DNA of 64,000 nucleotides from Anderseniella sp963698275 (GCA_963698275.1 CAVOQE010000009.1:434001-498000), one strand, 5' to 3'; counted from the stretch's first letter, positions 8,595 to 17,558 are shown. Notes: generated by a model not told the origin, from the letters alone. A program made the numbers and translations.

Positions 8595-8684
8595 TGGCGG
8601 AGAGAGGGGGATTCGAACCCCCGGAACGCTTGCACGCTCAACGGTTTTCGAGACCGCCCCATTCAACCACTCTGGCACCTCTCC
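8595..8684 (-). tRNA. tRNA-Ser (anticodon CGA)
   Basis: A class II tRNA with a long variable arm. The acceptor 5' strand GGAGAGG (8684 leftwards) pairs with TCTCTCC near the 3' end with one G-U. The anticodon loop reads CTCGAAA, giving anticodon CGA for UCG serine codons. The T-loop GGTTCGAATCC is standard. The discriminator G is followed by an encoded CCA ending at 8595. Its 3' end points toward the Sel1-like gene. Confidence 0.96.
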
Positions 8685-8978
8685 TAAGATGCATAGGCAG
8701 GACGGCGTCGGAACCGAAGTTTCTGAGGCTTTTTGCCTGCCAGGGCAGCGCTCTGATACAGTATGCAACGGTTGCCTTCAAGCCCGCTTTTGCTTGACTT
8801 GGGCAGCCCTTGGATATACCAAACCGCCAGTCGTGAGCGGCAATTGGTGCCGGCTTGCGAAAAATGCGCTGCCTGAGGTTCAACAAAAACAATAAAAATT
8901 CAAGCCTGACAGAGGGTTACAACAAACCCCTTTCAGCACCGCAAGGCGCGGCGAGAAAAAAGATAAGGACTTAAGAGA

Positions 8979-9536
8979 ATGTACGCAGTCATCAAGACCG
9001 GCGGCAAACAGTATCGTGTTGCTGCTGAAGACGTCATCGAAATCGAGCGCACAGGCGCTGAAGAAGGTGACATTATAGAATTTCCAGTGCTCATGGTTGC
9101 CGGCGACGGCAATGTCGAAATCGGCACGCCGATGATCGATGGCGCCACCGTTGCAGCCCAGGTCATGGCCCTGTCGCGCGGCCCGAAGATCATCATCTTC
9201 AAGAAGAAGCGCCGCAAGCACTACCGCCGCAAGAACGGTCATCGCCAGGACCTGATGCAGGTTCAGATCACCGAAATCCTGACCGGTGGCAAGAAGCCGT
9301 CCAAGAAGGCAGCAGCGCCTGCAGCCAAGAAGGAAGCAGCGCCTGCGGCCAAAAAGGAAGAAAAGTCAAAGGCTGAAGCAAAGCCTGCGGCAAAGAAAGA
9401 AGCTGCACCGGTCAAGGAAGACGCCAAGGCGGAAGCCAAACCGGCCGCCAAGAAGGCTGCTGCAAAGCCGGCCGCCAAAAAGGCAGCGCCGGCCAAGAAG
9501 GCTGCTGCCAAGAAAACCGACACGGACAAGAAGTAA
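8979..9536 (+). CDS. rplU: 50S ribosomal protein L21 with Lys/Ala-rich C-terminal tail
   Basis: Large-subunit protein that binds 23S rRNA. The first about 103 residues are a standard L21 (starts MYAVIKTGGKQYRV; KKKRRKHYRRKNGHRQ lies at the rRNA-binding end). Residues after about 104 form an extra tail of some 80 residues made of alternating alanine, lysine and proline with a few acidic residues, resembling histone H1 tails. AAGGAC and AAGAGA precede the ATG. It is followed 31 bases later by rpmA, the usual pair. Longer L21 proteins with such tails are known in Alphaproteobacteria; their role is not established. Confidence 0.97.
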   Translation: MYAVIKTGGKQYRVAAEDVIEIERTGAEEGDIIEFPVLMVAGDGNVEIGTPMIDGATVAAQVMALSRGPKIIIFKKKRRKHYRRKNGHRQDLMQVQITEILTGGKKPSKKAAAPAAKKEAAPAAKKEEKSKAEAKPAAKKEAAPVKEDAKAEAKPAAKKAAAKPAAKKAAPAKKAAAKKTDTDKK

Positions 9537-9567
9537 ACCGAACACGATTTGTTAAAGGAGCAAACTC

Positions 9568-9837
9568 ATGGCTCATAAAAAAGCAGGCGGTTCATCCCGC
9601 AACGGACGTGATTCCGCAGGCCGTCGCCTCGGCGTCAAGAAATTCGGCGGCGAACTCGTCATTCCCGGCAACATCATCATCCGCCAGCGCGGCACCAAGT
9701 GGCACCCCGGCGACAATGTCGGCATCGGCAAGGACCACACCATCTTCGCAACATCCGAAGGTCACGTGGAATTCCGCGCCCGTGCCAACGGACGCACCTT
9801 CGTGTCCGTTGTCCCGATGCCGGCAGCTGCTGAGTAA
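9568..9837 (+). CDS. rpmA: 50S ribosomal protein L27
   Basis: Large-subunit protein of 89 residues whose N-terminus (MAHKKAGGSSRNGRDS) reaches the peptidyl transferase centre. It is unprocessed-type, lacking the extra N-terminal cleavage segment of Firmicutes L27. A very good ribosome site (AAAGGAG) precedes the ATG. It follows rplU and is closed by an intrinsic terminator at 9912-9950, so rplU-rpmA probably forms its own transcript, separate from the downstream acetyltransferase and obgE. Confidence 0.97.
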   Translation: MAHKKAGGSSRNGRDSAGRRLGVKKFGGELVIPGNIIIRQRGTKWHPGDNVGIGKDHTIFATSEGHVEFRARANGRTFVSVVPMPAAAE

Positions 9838-9911
9838 AGCGACCGGACTGAAGGGCATTAGCCTGAAACACCGGTGCCCATCGCCCCGGTGAGATGACAT
9901 AATGAACACCG

Positions 9912-9950
9912 ACGGGGAGATGGCCATTCACCATCTCCCCGTTTGCCGTT
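9912..9950 (+). terminator. Rho-independent terminator after rpmA
   Basis: A perfect 12-base stem (ACGGGGAGATGG with CCATCTCCCCGT) encloses a 7-base loop and is followed by TTGCCGTTT. It lies 75 bases after the rpmA stop and closes the ribosomal protein transcript. Confidence 0.8.
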
Positions 9951-9957
9951 TAAGGGG

Positions 9958-10011
9958 AGAGCAACATGGGTTCACTTGAACCCATAAAGTTGCTCGATCA
10001 CTTTAGAAGCG
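9958..10011 (+). repeat. Two-hairpin intergenic element, copy A (truncated)
   Basis: Contains the first hairpin of the family (GAGCAAC paired with GTTGCTC, inner GGGTTC with GAACCC) at 9959-9995, and the start of the spacer (CACTTTAGAAGCG). The second hairpin seen in the three full copies is missing. It lies between the rpmA terminator and the acetyltransferase gene, and an in-frame ATG inside it creates a false upstream start for that gene. Confidence 0.85.
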
Positions 10012-10028
10012 TTCAAGGACTGCACGAC

Positions 10029-10592
10029 ATGGACCAGATAGAGACAGAAAGGCTGCTGCTTCGCCCCATGCGCGAAACCGATGCCCCGCGTCTGGTGAAA
10101 CTGGCAAATCGCCCCGAGATTGCCCACATGCTCGCAACCATGCCGCATCCTTACTCCCTGTCCGACGCGGAAGACTTCCTGGACAGTGTGCGCACCTTGC
10201 CGGCAAACACGGCAAATTTTGCCATCACCTTGAAAGACGCATCCGACGAGCTGATCGGCGGTACCGGCTATGGCTCCGCCAGCCGCCCGGACAAGCCGTC
10301 ACATGAAATCGATTTCGGCTACTGGCTGGGTCTGGATTATTGGGGCAAGGGTTATGCAACCGAAGCGGCAATAGCCGTGATCAGGCACGCATTTGAGGTC
10401 AACACGATTGAACGGATCGACACCGAACACCTGCTCATCAACCCGGCGTCCGGGCGCGTGCTCGCTAAGGCAGGTTTTGTCGGTAAAGGTGAAATGACCT
10501 GTTATTCGCGCGGCTCCGGCCAGACCAGGCCGTCGCGCAAGGTGACCCTGACCAAAGCCCGCTATCTGGAGCAGAAGGCTCAAACCAAATGA
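10029..10592 (+). CDS. GNAT family N-acetyltransferase (RimJ/RimL-like)
   Basis: An acetyltransferase of 187 residues of the type that modifies ribosomal-protein N-termini or other amines with acetyl-CoA. It opens with the typical IETERLLLRP strand and has the acetyl-CoA loop region near GLDYWGKGYATEA, followed by NPASGRVLAKAGF, a standard motif B. The ATG at 10029 is chosen because AAGGA lies upstream and because the upstream extension from 9966 is encoded by an intergenic repeat. The stop overlaps the obgE ATG by four bases, so it is coupled to the GTPase gene, an arrangement common in Rhizobiales. Confidence 0.9.
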   Translation: MDQIETERLLLRPMRETDAPRLVKLANRPEIAHMLATMPHPYSLSDAEDFLDSVRTLPANTANFAITLKDASDELIGGTGYGSASRPDKPSHEIDFGYWLGLDYWGKGYATEAAIAVIRHAFEVNTIERIDTEHLLINPASGRVLAKAGFVGKGEMTCYSRGSGQTRPSRKVTLTKARYLEQKAQTK

Positions 10593-11668
10593 AATTTCTC
10601 GATCAGGCAAAAGTCTACGTAAAATCCGGCAATGGCGGCGCCGGCTGTGTGTCGTTCCGGCGTGAAAAATTCATCCAGCACGGCGGTCCCGACGGTGGTG
10701 ACGGCGGGCGCGGCGGGCATGTGTTCGTCGAGGCGGTCAACGGTCTCAACACGCTGATCGACTATCGTTTCCGGCAGCACTTCAAGGCCAAGGTCGGCAC
10801 CCATGGCATGGGCCGCAACCGCACCGGCGCCATGGGCGAAGACGTGGTGTTGAAAGTGCCGGTCGGCACCCAGGTGCTGGAAGAAGACGGCGAAACCCTG
10901 ATTGCCGACCTGACCGAGGAAGGACAGACCGTGCGCCTGCTGCGCGGCGGCAATGGCGGCTGGGGCAATTCCCGGTTCAAGTCATCGGTCAACCAGGCGC
11001 CGCGGCGCGCCAACCCGGGTGAAGACGGTGCCGAGATGTGGGTCTGGCTGCGCCTGAAACTGATCGCCGATGCCGGCCTTGTCGGCATGCCTAATGCGGG
11101 CAAATCGACTCTGTTGTCAGTCGTGTCTGCGGCCAAGCCGAAGATCGCGGATTATCCGTTCACCACCCTGGTGCCCAATCTCGGTGTTGTCGAAGTCGAC
11201 ACCGCCACGTTTGTGCTGGCCGACATTCCCGGCCTGATCGAAGGTGCCCATGAAGGCATCGGCCTGGGCGATCGTTTCCTGGGGCATGTGGAACGCTGTG
11301 CCTGCCTGCTGCATCTGGTCGATGCGTCTGCGGAAGATCCTGCCGAAGCCTACCGTGTCGTGCGCGGCGAGATCGAAGCTTACGCTGCCGACCTGGCCGA
11401 CAAGCCGGAACTGATCGTTTTCAACAAGGCAGATATTGTTGACGAAGACGAGCTGGCAAAAAAACGCAAGGCATTCGAAAAGGCCACGGGACAGGTGCCG
11501 CTGCTGATGTCTGCTGCCACCGGCCAGGGCGTACGGCCTGCCATGGCCGCCCTGCTGCACACGATCCGCAAGGCGCGTGGCCAGCAACAGCAAGACCAGC
11601 AGGCACAGGTGACAGTTCTTGACGAGAACGGCGAGCCCGCCACGGACGATGCGTCATGGCGGCCCTGA
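10589..11668 (+). CDS. obgE: Obg family GTPase
   Basis: Essential GTPase in 50S ribosome assembly and stress control, 359 residues. The glycine-rich Obg fold occupies about residues 1-158 (SGNGGAGCVSFRREKF). The G domain follows with G1 (GMPNAGKS, near 165), switch II (DIPGLIEGA, near 212) and G4 (NKAD, near 282). The C-terminal region after 335 is short, glutamine-rich and acidic. Its ATG overlaps the acetyltransferase stop (ATGA), and proB starts 13 bases before its own stop, so the run to proA is tightly coupled. Confidence 0.97.
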   Translation: MKFLDQAKVYVKSGNGGAGCVSFRREKFIQHGGPDGGDGGRGGHVFVEAVNGLNTLIDYRFRQHFKAKVGTHGMGRNRTGAMGEDVVLKVPVGTQVLEEDGETLIADLTEEGQTVRLLRGGNGGWGNSRFKSSVNQAPRRANPGEDGAEMWVWLRLKLIADAGLVGMPNAGKSTLLSVVSAAKPKIADYPFTTLVPNLGVVEVDTATFVLADIPGLIEGAHEGIGLGDRFLGHVERCACLLHLVDASAEDPAEAYRVVRGEIEAYAADLADKPELIVFNKADIVDEDELAKKRKAFEKATGQVPLLMSAATGQGVRPAMAALLHTIRKARGQQQQDQQAQVTVLDENGEPATDDASWRP

Positions 11669-12789
11669 CCTCACAACTGGAAAACGCGGACCGGCTGGTC
11701 ATCAAGATCGGCTCGGCCATGCTGGTCAATGCAGACGGATCCCTGCGCCGGGCCTGGGTCGAGGGACTGGCGCACGACATTGCCGAGGCGCGCGCGCGCG
11801 GCACCCAGGTACTGCTTGTCTCGTCCGGCGCCATCGCCCTTGGCCGCCGCCGTCTCGGGCTGGGCAAAAGCCGGTTGAAACTGGAAGAAAGCCAGGCTGC
11901 CGCAGCCGTTGGCCAGATTGCCCTGGCACAGGGTTGGCAGGCCGCCCTTGCCGGTCATGATCTGGTCTCGGCGCAGGTGCTCTTGACCCTCACCGATACC
12001 GAGGAACGCCGCCGCTATCTCAACGCACGCGCCACGCTGAACACCCTGCTGGCGCGCGGTGCCGTGCCGGTGATCAATGAAAACGATACGGTCGCCACAT
12101 CGGAAATCCGCTATGGTGACAATGACCGCCTCGCCGCGCGCGTAAGCTCGATGATGTCGGCGACCTGCCTGGTCCTGCTGTCTGATGTGGACGGGCTTTA
12201 TACAGCGCCACCGGACACCGACGGTGCCGAATTCGTGGCCCAGGTTGACGAGATCACCCCTGACATTGTTGCCATGGCCGGCGCCCCGGTGTCAGGCATG
12301 GGCTCCGGCGGCATGATCACCAAGATCGAGGCAGCCCGCATCGCCACCAGCGCCGGTGCCTCCATGGTGATCACCTCAGGCCATGAAGACAGGCCGCTGA
12401 CCCGCATTCTGAACGGCAGCCGCGCCACCTGGTTCAGGTCCGCCGCGACGCCTGCCACGGCGCGCAAGCGCTGGATTGCAGGCTCGCTGGAACCTGCCGG
12501 CAGGCTGATCGTCGATGAGGGCGCGGCAACCGCGCTTGGCAAGGGCCGCAGTCTGCTGCCCGCCGGTGTGCGCCAGGTGGCCGGGCAGTTTTCGCGCGGC
12601 GACACGGTTTCCATCGTGACCCTGAGCGGCCTTGAAATCGCCCGGGGGTTGAGCGCCTATGATGCAGCGGATGCGGAAATTATCGCCGGGCGCAAATCTT
12701 CGGAAATTGAGGCATTGCTGGGTCTGGCCGGGCGTGATGAAATGGTACACCGCGATGATCTGGTGATGACCGGAAAGGACACCGCATGA
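11656..12789 (+). CDS. proB: Glutamate 5-kinase
   Basis: First enzyme of proline synthesis; phosphorylates glutamate with ATP. 377 residues with the amino-acid kinase domain (about 1-260; INENDTV near 135, GSGGMITKIEAARIA near 216) and a C-terminal PUA domain (about 280-370). This is the full-length PUA-containing form, normally feedback-inhibited by proline. The start at 11656 overlaps obgE by 13 bases, and its stop overlaps the proA ATG. Confidence 0.97.
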   Translation: MAALTSQLENADRLVIKIGSAMLVNADGSLRRAWVEGLAHDIAEARARGTQVLLVSSGAIALGRRRLGLGKSRLKLEESQAAAAVGQIALAQGWQAALAGHDLVSAQVLLTLTDTEERRRYLNARATLNTLLARGAVPVINENDTVATSEIRYGDNDRLAARVSSMMSATCLVLLSDVDGLYTAPPDTDGAEFVAQVDEITPDIVAMAGAPVSGMGSGGMITKIEAARIATSAGASMVITSGHEDRPLTRILNGSRATWFRSAATPATARKRWIAGSLEPAGRLIVDEGAATALGKGRSLLPAGVRQVAGQFSRGDTVSIVTLSGLEIARGLSAYDAADAEIIAGRKSSEIEALLGLAGRDEMVHRDDLVMTGKDTA

Positions 12790-14078
12790 ACATGGCTGAA
12801 GACATCGCCACCGCTGCAGTTGATCTGGAGCGCGACATGCAGGCCCTGGGCGATCGCGCACGCAATGCCGCGACCTTACTGGCGACAGCGCCCACAGCCA
12901 GCAAGCAGGCTGCGCTGCGGGCCATGGCATCGCGCATCCGGGCCTCGGAAGACCAATTGCTGGCTGCCAATGCAACAGACGTTGCCCGCGCCGAAGCCGC
13001 CGGAAAACCGGCTTCCTTCATCGACCGGCTGACACTGAATGCAGACCGCATCGAGGCAATGGCACGCGGCCTGGAAGATGTTGCATCGCTTCCCGATCCG
13101 GTTGGCGCCGTCATGGCCAACTGGCAGCGCCCCAACGGTCTGGACTTCACCCGCGTGCGCGTGCCCATCGGTGTCATCGGCATTATCTACGAAAGCCGGC
13201 CCAACGTCACCGCAGATGCCGGTGCGCTTGCCATGATGTCAGGCAATGCCGCGATTCTGCGCGGCGGGTCGGACAGTCATGACAGCTCCGGCCTGATCGT
13301 TGCCTGCCTGCAGGCAGGCCTTGAGGAAGCCGGGCTGCCGAAGGCGGCGATACAGATGGTCCCCACCCCTGATCGTGCCGCAGTCGGCATGATGCTGCAG
13401 GGCTTGGGCGGCGCGCTCGACCTCATCGTACCGCGCGGCGGCAAGTCACTTGTAGCTCGGGTGCAGGACGAAGCCCGGGTGCCGGTGTTTGCCCATCTTG
13501 AAGGCATTTGCCACATCTATGTCGACAAGGCTGCTGATCTCGACATGGCGGTCAGCATCATCACCAATGCAAAAATGCGCCGTACCGGCGTGTGCGGCGC
13601 AGCCGAGTGTGTGTTGGTCCATGAAGATGTCGTGGCAAGCCACGCGCCCGCCATCATCGATGCTCTAGGGGCGAAAGGATGCGAAGTTCATGCCGATCAG
13701 GCGATCAATGCCGTGTCGCGCTCCAGCAGCCTTGCAAGCGAGGCCGACTGGGGCATGGAATTCCTCGACGCGGTTATCGCCATGAAATCGGTGTCCGGCC
13801 TGGATGATGCCATGGGCCATATCGCCCGCTTCGGATCGCAGCACACCGACTGTATCATCACCGAAGATGCTGATGCCGCCGTGCGTTTCCTGAATGAAGT
13901 GGACAGTGCCATCGTCATGCACAATGCCTCGACCCAGTTTGCCGACGGCGGCGAGTTCGGTTTCGGTGCGGAAATCGGCATCGCCACGGGTAAGCTGCAC
14001 GCCCGCGGCCCGGTCGGGCTGGAACAACTCACAACCTTCAAGTACCAGGTGCGCGGCTCCGGACAGACCCGGCCATGA
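12786..14078 (+). CDS. proA: Glutamate-5-semialdehyde dehydrogenase
   Basis: Second enzyme of proline synthesis; reduces glutamyl phosphate to glutamate 5-semialdehyde with NADPH. 430 residues, the usual length. The catalytic cysteine is in RTGVCGAAEC near residue 270, and the substrate loop YESRPNVTADAG lies near 137-148. The ATG overlaps the proB stop (ATGA). A second ATG two codons later could be the true start. The two enzymes are thought to form a complex, which the overlap would favour. Confidence 0.97.
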   Translation: MNMAEDIATAAVDLERDMQALGDRARNAATLLATAPTASKQAALRAMASRIRASEDQLLAANATDVARAEAAGKPASFIDRLTLNADRIEAMARGLEDVASLPDPVGAVMANWQRPNGLDFTRVRVPIGVIGIIYESRPNVTADAGALAMMSGNAAILRGGSDSHDSSGLIVACLQAGLEEAGLPKAAIQMVPTPDRAAVGMMLQGLGGALDLIVPRGGKSLVARVQDEARVPVFAHLEGICHIYVDKAADLDMAVSIITNAKMRRTGVCGAAECVLVHEDVVASHAPAIIDALGAKGCEVHADQAINAVSRSSSLASEADWGMEFLDAVIAMKSVSGLDDAMGHIARFGSQHTDCIITEDADAAVRFLNEVDSAIVMHNASTQFADGGEFGFGAEIGIATGKLHARGPVGLEQLTTFKYQVRGSGQTRP

Positions 14079-14088
14079 CGGACGCCCA

Positions 14089-14706
14089 ATGATTTCCGGC
14101 CTGTATTCAGTTTCCGCCATTTCGCGCCAGCGAATTGGCCTGTTCGGCGGGTCCTTCAACCCGGCCCATAACGGCCATGTGGCGCTCTCCGAAGAAGCGC
14201 TGAAGCGGCTGCAACTGGACCAGGTCTGGTGGCTGGTATCACCACAAAACCCGCTCAAGGACAGCCGCGACACCGGAGACTTCAACGACCGTATTGCCCA
14301 CGCCAAAAGCCTGACGGTCAACCCGCGAGTGATTGTGACCGGCATGGAAGCAAAACTGGGCACCCGCACCACCGCGCAGACATTTCGCGCCCTGTTGCCG
14401 ATGTTCCAGCACTCACGGTTTGTCTGGATCATGGGTGCCGACAGCTTTGCGGGCCTGCATCACTGGAACGACTGGCGCGAAATTCCCGCCACCTTGCCAC
14501 TTGCCGTGTTCGCCCGACCAGGCTGGACCCAGAAAGCGCTGGGCTCACCGGCGGCGCGGTTACTGGCCAATCACCGCGTTGACGCAGCCGATGCCGGCCA
14601 GCTGGCCGATCGGGCAGCCCCGGCCTGGTGTTTCCTCAACATGCCGTGGCGTTATGAAAGCTCCACCGCCATTCGCAACGGCAACAGCAGCGGCCATGGC
14701 CGGTAA
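14089..14706 (+). CDS. nadD: Nicotinate-nucleotide adenylyltransferase
   Basis: Transfers AMP from ATP to nicotinate mononucleotide in NAD synthesis. 205 residues. The nucleotidyltransferase signature GSFNPAHNGH is at 21-30, with the HxGH histidines H27 and H30, and the second motif SSTAIR is near the C-terminus. The ATG at 14089 is preferred; the frame is open further into proA but lacks a signal. It follows proA by 10 bases and precedes rsfS, the standard order in Rhizobiales. Confidence 0.95.
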   Translation: MISGLYSVSAISRQRIGLFGGSFNPAHNGHVALSEEALKRLQLDQVWWLVSPQNPLKDSRDTGDFNDRIAHAKSLTVNPRVIVTGMEAKLGTRTTAQTFRALLPMFQHSRFVWIMGADSFAGLHHWNDWREIPATLPLAVFARPGWTQKALGSPAARLLANHRVDAADAGQLADRAAPAWCFLNMPWRYESSTAIRNGNSSGHGR

Positions 14707-14916
14707 AAACCGCGAAAGTCATCGTTGCGTCACACAGATGCGCTTGAATCGCAACAGAATCGGGCGTACCCTGTTGACTCTAGACGTCCACTCGTTCAAC
14801 GGAACAGGTCAAGAAGCACATCGTGCAGCCAAACCGTCAGAAACAGATTACTGCAAGGCAGCAAGCCCGCATGCCTTCCAGCCATCAAGAGGACCCGAAC
14901 CCTGACAAGCCAATCT

Positions 14917-15318
14917 ATGCGTAGCGGCTCGCAAAGCACAGCCGCTAAACCAGCACCTGCGTCTCGCCGCAAGGCCACGCCGCCCCTCTCCAAGATCATC
15001 AAGTCATGCCTCGACGATGCCAAGGCCGAAGATGTCGTTTCCATCGACCTCAATGGCAAGGCAGCACTGGCGGACAGCATGGTTGTCGCATCCGGGCGAT
15101 CGAACCGTCATGTCTCGGCCATTACCGATCAGTTGTCCGATGCCCTGAAGGAAGCCGGTTATAAAAACATCCGGATTGAAGGGTTGCCGCACTGTGACTG
15201 GGTGGTCATGGATGCAGGTGACGTGATCGTTCACATCTTCCGGCCGGAAGTTCGCACATTTTACAATATCGAGAAACTCTGGTCGCCGGACGCACCGGCG
15301 GACACGGCTGCGTCTTAA
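14917..15318 (+). CDS. rsfS: Ribosomal silencing factor RsfS
   Basis: RsfS/Iojap protein; binds L14 and blocks subunit joining when nutrients are low. 133 residues from the ATG at 14917. The domain begins near residue 30 (LSKIIKSCLDDAKAEDV), with the conserved GLPHCDWVVMDAGDVIVHIF stretch near residues 86-105. The N-terminal 25 residues are basic and low in complexity. The ribosome site is poor (AAGAGGA is 23 bases away), so the start is uncertain. The 210-base gap after nadD holds no gene I can support. Confidence 0.92.
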   Translation: MRSGSQSTAAKPAPASRRKATPPLSKIIKSCLDDAKAEDVVSIDLNGKAALADSMVVASGRSNRHVSAITDQLSDALKEAGYKNIRIEGLPHCDWVVMDAGDVIVHIFRPEVRTFYNIEKLWSPDAPADTAAS

Positions 15319-15329
15319 AGAGAATTCAG

Positions 15330-15812
15330 GTGAAACTGACCATAGCCGCCATAGGCCGGATGAAGGCCGGTCCGATGGCAGAGCTTGTCGACACCTATGC
15401 AAAACGCAGCCGTCAGGCGGGCAGGCAGGCCGGTATCACGGCGCTGAACGTGATTGATTTCGCCGAATCCCGTAAAACCACGTCATCCGCGCGAGCCGGT
15501 GAAGAAGCGTCATTGCTGACAAACGCCGCCCCATCGGGAGCCGTGCTTATTGTCCTTGATGAGCGTGGCAAATCCCTCAGCACAGCCGAATTTGCCCAGA
15601 TCATCAAAAAAGAGCTGGAATCCGGCACCCAGGATCTGGTTTTTGCGGTCGGCGGCCCGGACGGGCATGCGCCGGAAATCCGCAAAAATGCCCGATATAT
15701 GGTGTCATTTGGACACATGACCTGGCCACACATGCTGGCGCGCGTGTTATTGGCGGAACAGATTTACCGGGTGGTCACCATTTTGGTTAATCATCCGTAT
15801 CACCGGGACTGA
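15330..15812 (+). CDS. rlmH: 23S rRNA pseudouridine-1915 N3-methyltransferase
   Basis: SPOUT-class methyltransferase that modifies pseudouridine 1915 of 23S rRNA using S-adenosylmethionine. 160 residues, the typical length, with the knotted cofactor site around FAVGGPDGH and the conserved C-terminal EQIYRVVTILVNHPYHRD. It starts with GTG at 15330, following an AAAGAG site. It lies 11 bases after rsfS, so the two ribosome-related genes are cotranscribed. Confidence 0.96.
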   Translation: MKLTIAAIGRMKAGPMAELVDTYAKRSRQAGRQAGITALNVIDFAESRKTTSSARAGEEASLLTNAAPSGAVLIVLDERGKSLSTAEFAQIIKKELESGTQDLVFAVGGPDGHAPEIRKNARYMVSFGHMTWPHMLARVLLAEQIYRVVTILVNHPYHRD

Positions 15813-15824
15813 CGATTCTGCCGA

Positions 15825-17558
15825 TTGCCGGGCCGCAAAACACCGGATTCGAACAAGCTGGAAGCCCAATTGCCGATACGCGCCTTTCATAATCGCATAC
15901 TGCTGTCTGCAACCGCCTTGTGGTTGCTGGCCGGGGCTGCCCATGCGCAAGACATGACTGTCCAGGGCAGTCTGGATGAAGAAACCAACCGCCTGCGCAC
16001 CATTGAACGCCAGATCGGGCAGGCAAAAACCCGCTCAGCCGCGCTGGACCGCGAACGCGAAGCGCTGGCTGCAGAAATGGCAAGCGTTTCGGACCGGCTC
16101 GTTGCACTGGCCGGAAACATACAGTCACGTGAAGCCCGCATCGCCGAAAGCGAGAAAAAGCTCCTCTCGCTTGCCCTGAAGGACAACACCCTGCGCTCCC
16201 GGCTGCGTGCCCGGCGCGGTGTGCTCGGTAAACTGCTTGCCGGTTTGCAGAGGCTGCAACGCAACCCGCCGCCGCCATTGGCGGTCGAACCCGGCGATGC
16301 GACGCGTGCAGTGCGCGGCGCCTTGCTATTCGGCGCCATCGTGCCCGACCTGAAAGGCCAGGCCGCCAGCCTCGCCCGTGAACTGGCGGAACTTGAAGCG
16401 GTTCGTCAGCGCATCGTGTCGGCCCGCAACGAACTGGACATACACATTACCAATCTCGGGCCAGCGCGTGCCGAGCTGGAGGCGTTGCTGGTCCGCAAGC
16501 AGGCCCTGCTGGCGAAAACCGCCCGTGAACTTGAAGCCGAACAGACACGCGCCCTGCAACTGGCGCAAAAGGCCCAGGATATTCGCCAGTTGCTGGCCAG
16601 CCTGGCTGAAGCGCGCCGCCAGGCCCAGGCCAAGGCAGCCGAAGATGAGGCTCGCAGGATTGCTGAACGTGAAGCCCGTGAAGCCGAAGCCAGGCGGGTT
16701 GCCGAGGCCAAGGCTCAGGCTGAAAGAAAGGCACAGGCCGAACGCATTGCCAGGGCCGCAGCGGAAAGGGCGCGCCTGCTCGCCGAGCAAAAGGCACTCG
16801 AAGCTGAAGAAAAACGGCTGGCCGAGCTGAAAGCCACTCAGGAAAGGCAGGCCGAAGCTGAAAGGATCGCCAGGCTGGCTGCTGAAAAAGCACGTCAGAT
16901 CGCTGAACAAGAAGCACGCGAAGCTGAAGAAAAACGACTTGCCGAGTTGAAGATCGCCGAGGAAAAAGCCGCCGAAGCCGACAGGGTAGCCAGGGCAGCC
17001 GAAGAAAACGCCCGCCGCCAGGCCGCTCTTGAGCTGAAGCAAAAACAGGACGCTGCCGCGCAACGCAAACGCAACAAGCCTGCTGTCCGGTTTGCTTCCT
17101 CCATCGGCAAGCTGGCTTACCCGGCCCAGGGCGAACGGGTGCGAAACTTCAACGACAAGGATGGCTATGGCGGGCGCTCCGAGGGTCTGCACATCGCCAC
17201 CGGGAAACTGGCTCAAATCACCACCCCGGCAGACGGTGATGTGGAATTTGCCGGTGAATTCCGCAGTTATGGCAAGCTGATCATCATAAACACCGGCGAT
17301 GGCTATCATTTGTTGCTTGCGGGTCTGGACAAGATCACCGTTTCTGCCGGACAATCACTGACCGCAGGCGAGCCTGTCGGGACGATGGGCGAACATACGG
17401 CTCGCGGAACTTTGATCGGAGACCGCATAGACGATCCAAGACCGATCCTGTACGTAGAAGTAAGAAAAGGCGCGGAAGCCATTGATTCATCGCGCTGGTG
17501 GATGGATCGCGGACAAAAAGCGGTACTTCGCCGCAATAATGGCGGAAATGAAGGCTAG
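15825..17558 (+). CDS. envC: Murein hydrolase activator EnvC-like protein
   Basis: Periplasmic coiled-coil protein that recruits and activates amidases at the division septum. 577 residues: signal peptide (ending near AHAQ at residue 42), long coiled coil (about 50-440), then a LytM/M23 domain (about 445-570). The LytM metal ligands are degenerate: the usual HxGxD motif reads GLHIATG, and only one histidine of the later pair is kept (GDGYHLLL). This fits an activator rather than an active peptidase. The start is a TTG at 15825, with another TTG at 15870 possible. The coiled coil contains a 40-residue tandem repeat. ctpA follows. Confidence 0.9.
   Translation: MPGRKTPDSNKLEAQLPIRAFHNRILLSATALWLLAGAAHAQDMTVQGSLDEETNRLRTIERQIGQAKTRSAALDREREALAAEMASVSDRLVALAGNIQSREARIAESEKKLLSLALKDNTLRSRLRARRGVLGKLLAGLQRLQRNPPPPLAVEPGDATRAVRGALLFGAIVPDLKGQAASLARELAELEAVRQRIVSARNELDIHITNLGPARAELEALLVRKQALLAKTARELEAEQTRALQLAQKAQDIRQLLASLAEARRQAQAKAAEDEARRIAEREAREAEARRVAEAKAQAERKAQAERIARAAAERARLLAEQKALEAEEKRLAELKATQERQAEAERIARLAAEKARQIAEQEAREAEEKRLAELKIAEEKAAEADRVARAAEENARRQAALELKQKQDAAAQRKRNKPAVRFASSIGKLAYPAQGERVRNFNDKDGYGGRSEGLHIATGKLAQITTPADGDVEFAGEFRSYGKLIIINTGDGYHLLLAGLDKITVSAGQSLTAGEPVGTMGEHTARGTLIGDRIDDPRPILYVEVRKGAEAIDSSRWWMDRGQKAVLRRNNGGNEG
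16737..17030 (+). repeat. In-frame 120-bp tandem repeat in the envC coiled coil
   Basis: The segment beginning AERIARAAAERAR at 16737 recurs as AERIARLAAEKAR at 16857 and as a more diverged ADRVARAAEENAR at 16977, each step exactly 120 bases (40 residues). The first two units are the most alike, sharing EAEEKRLAELK. The period is not a multiple of seven, so extra units would shift the heptad phase unless a skip is absorbed. Confidence 0.75.

Noticed and set aside
16326..17354. 342-codon minus-strand frame opposite envC
   Set aside because: It mirrors the repetitive coiled-coil codons and has no independent protein signature.
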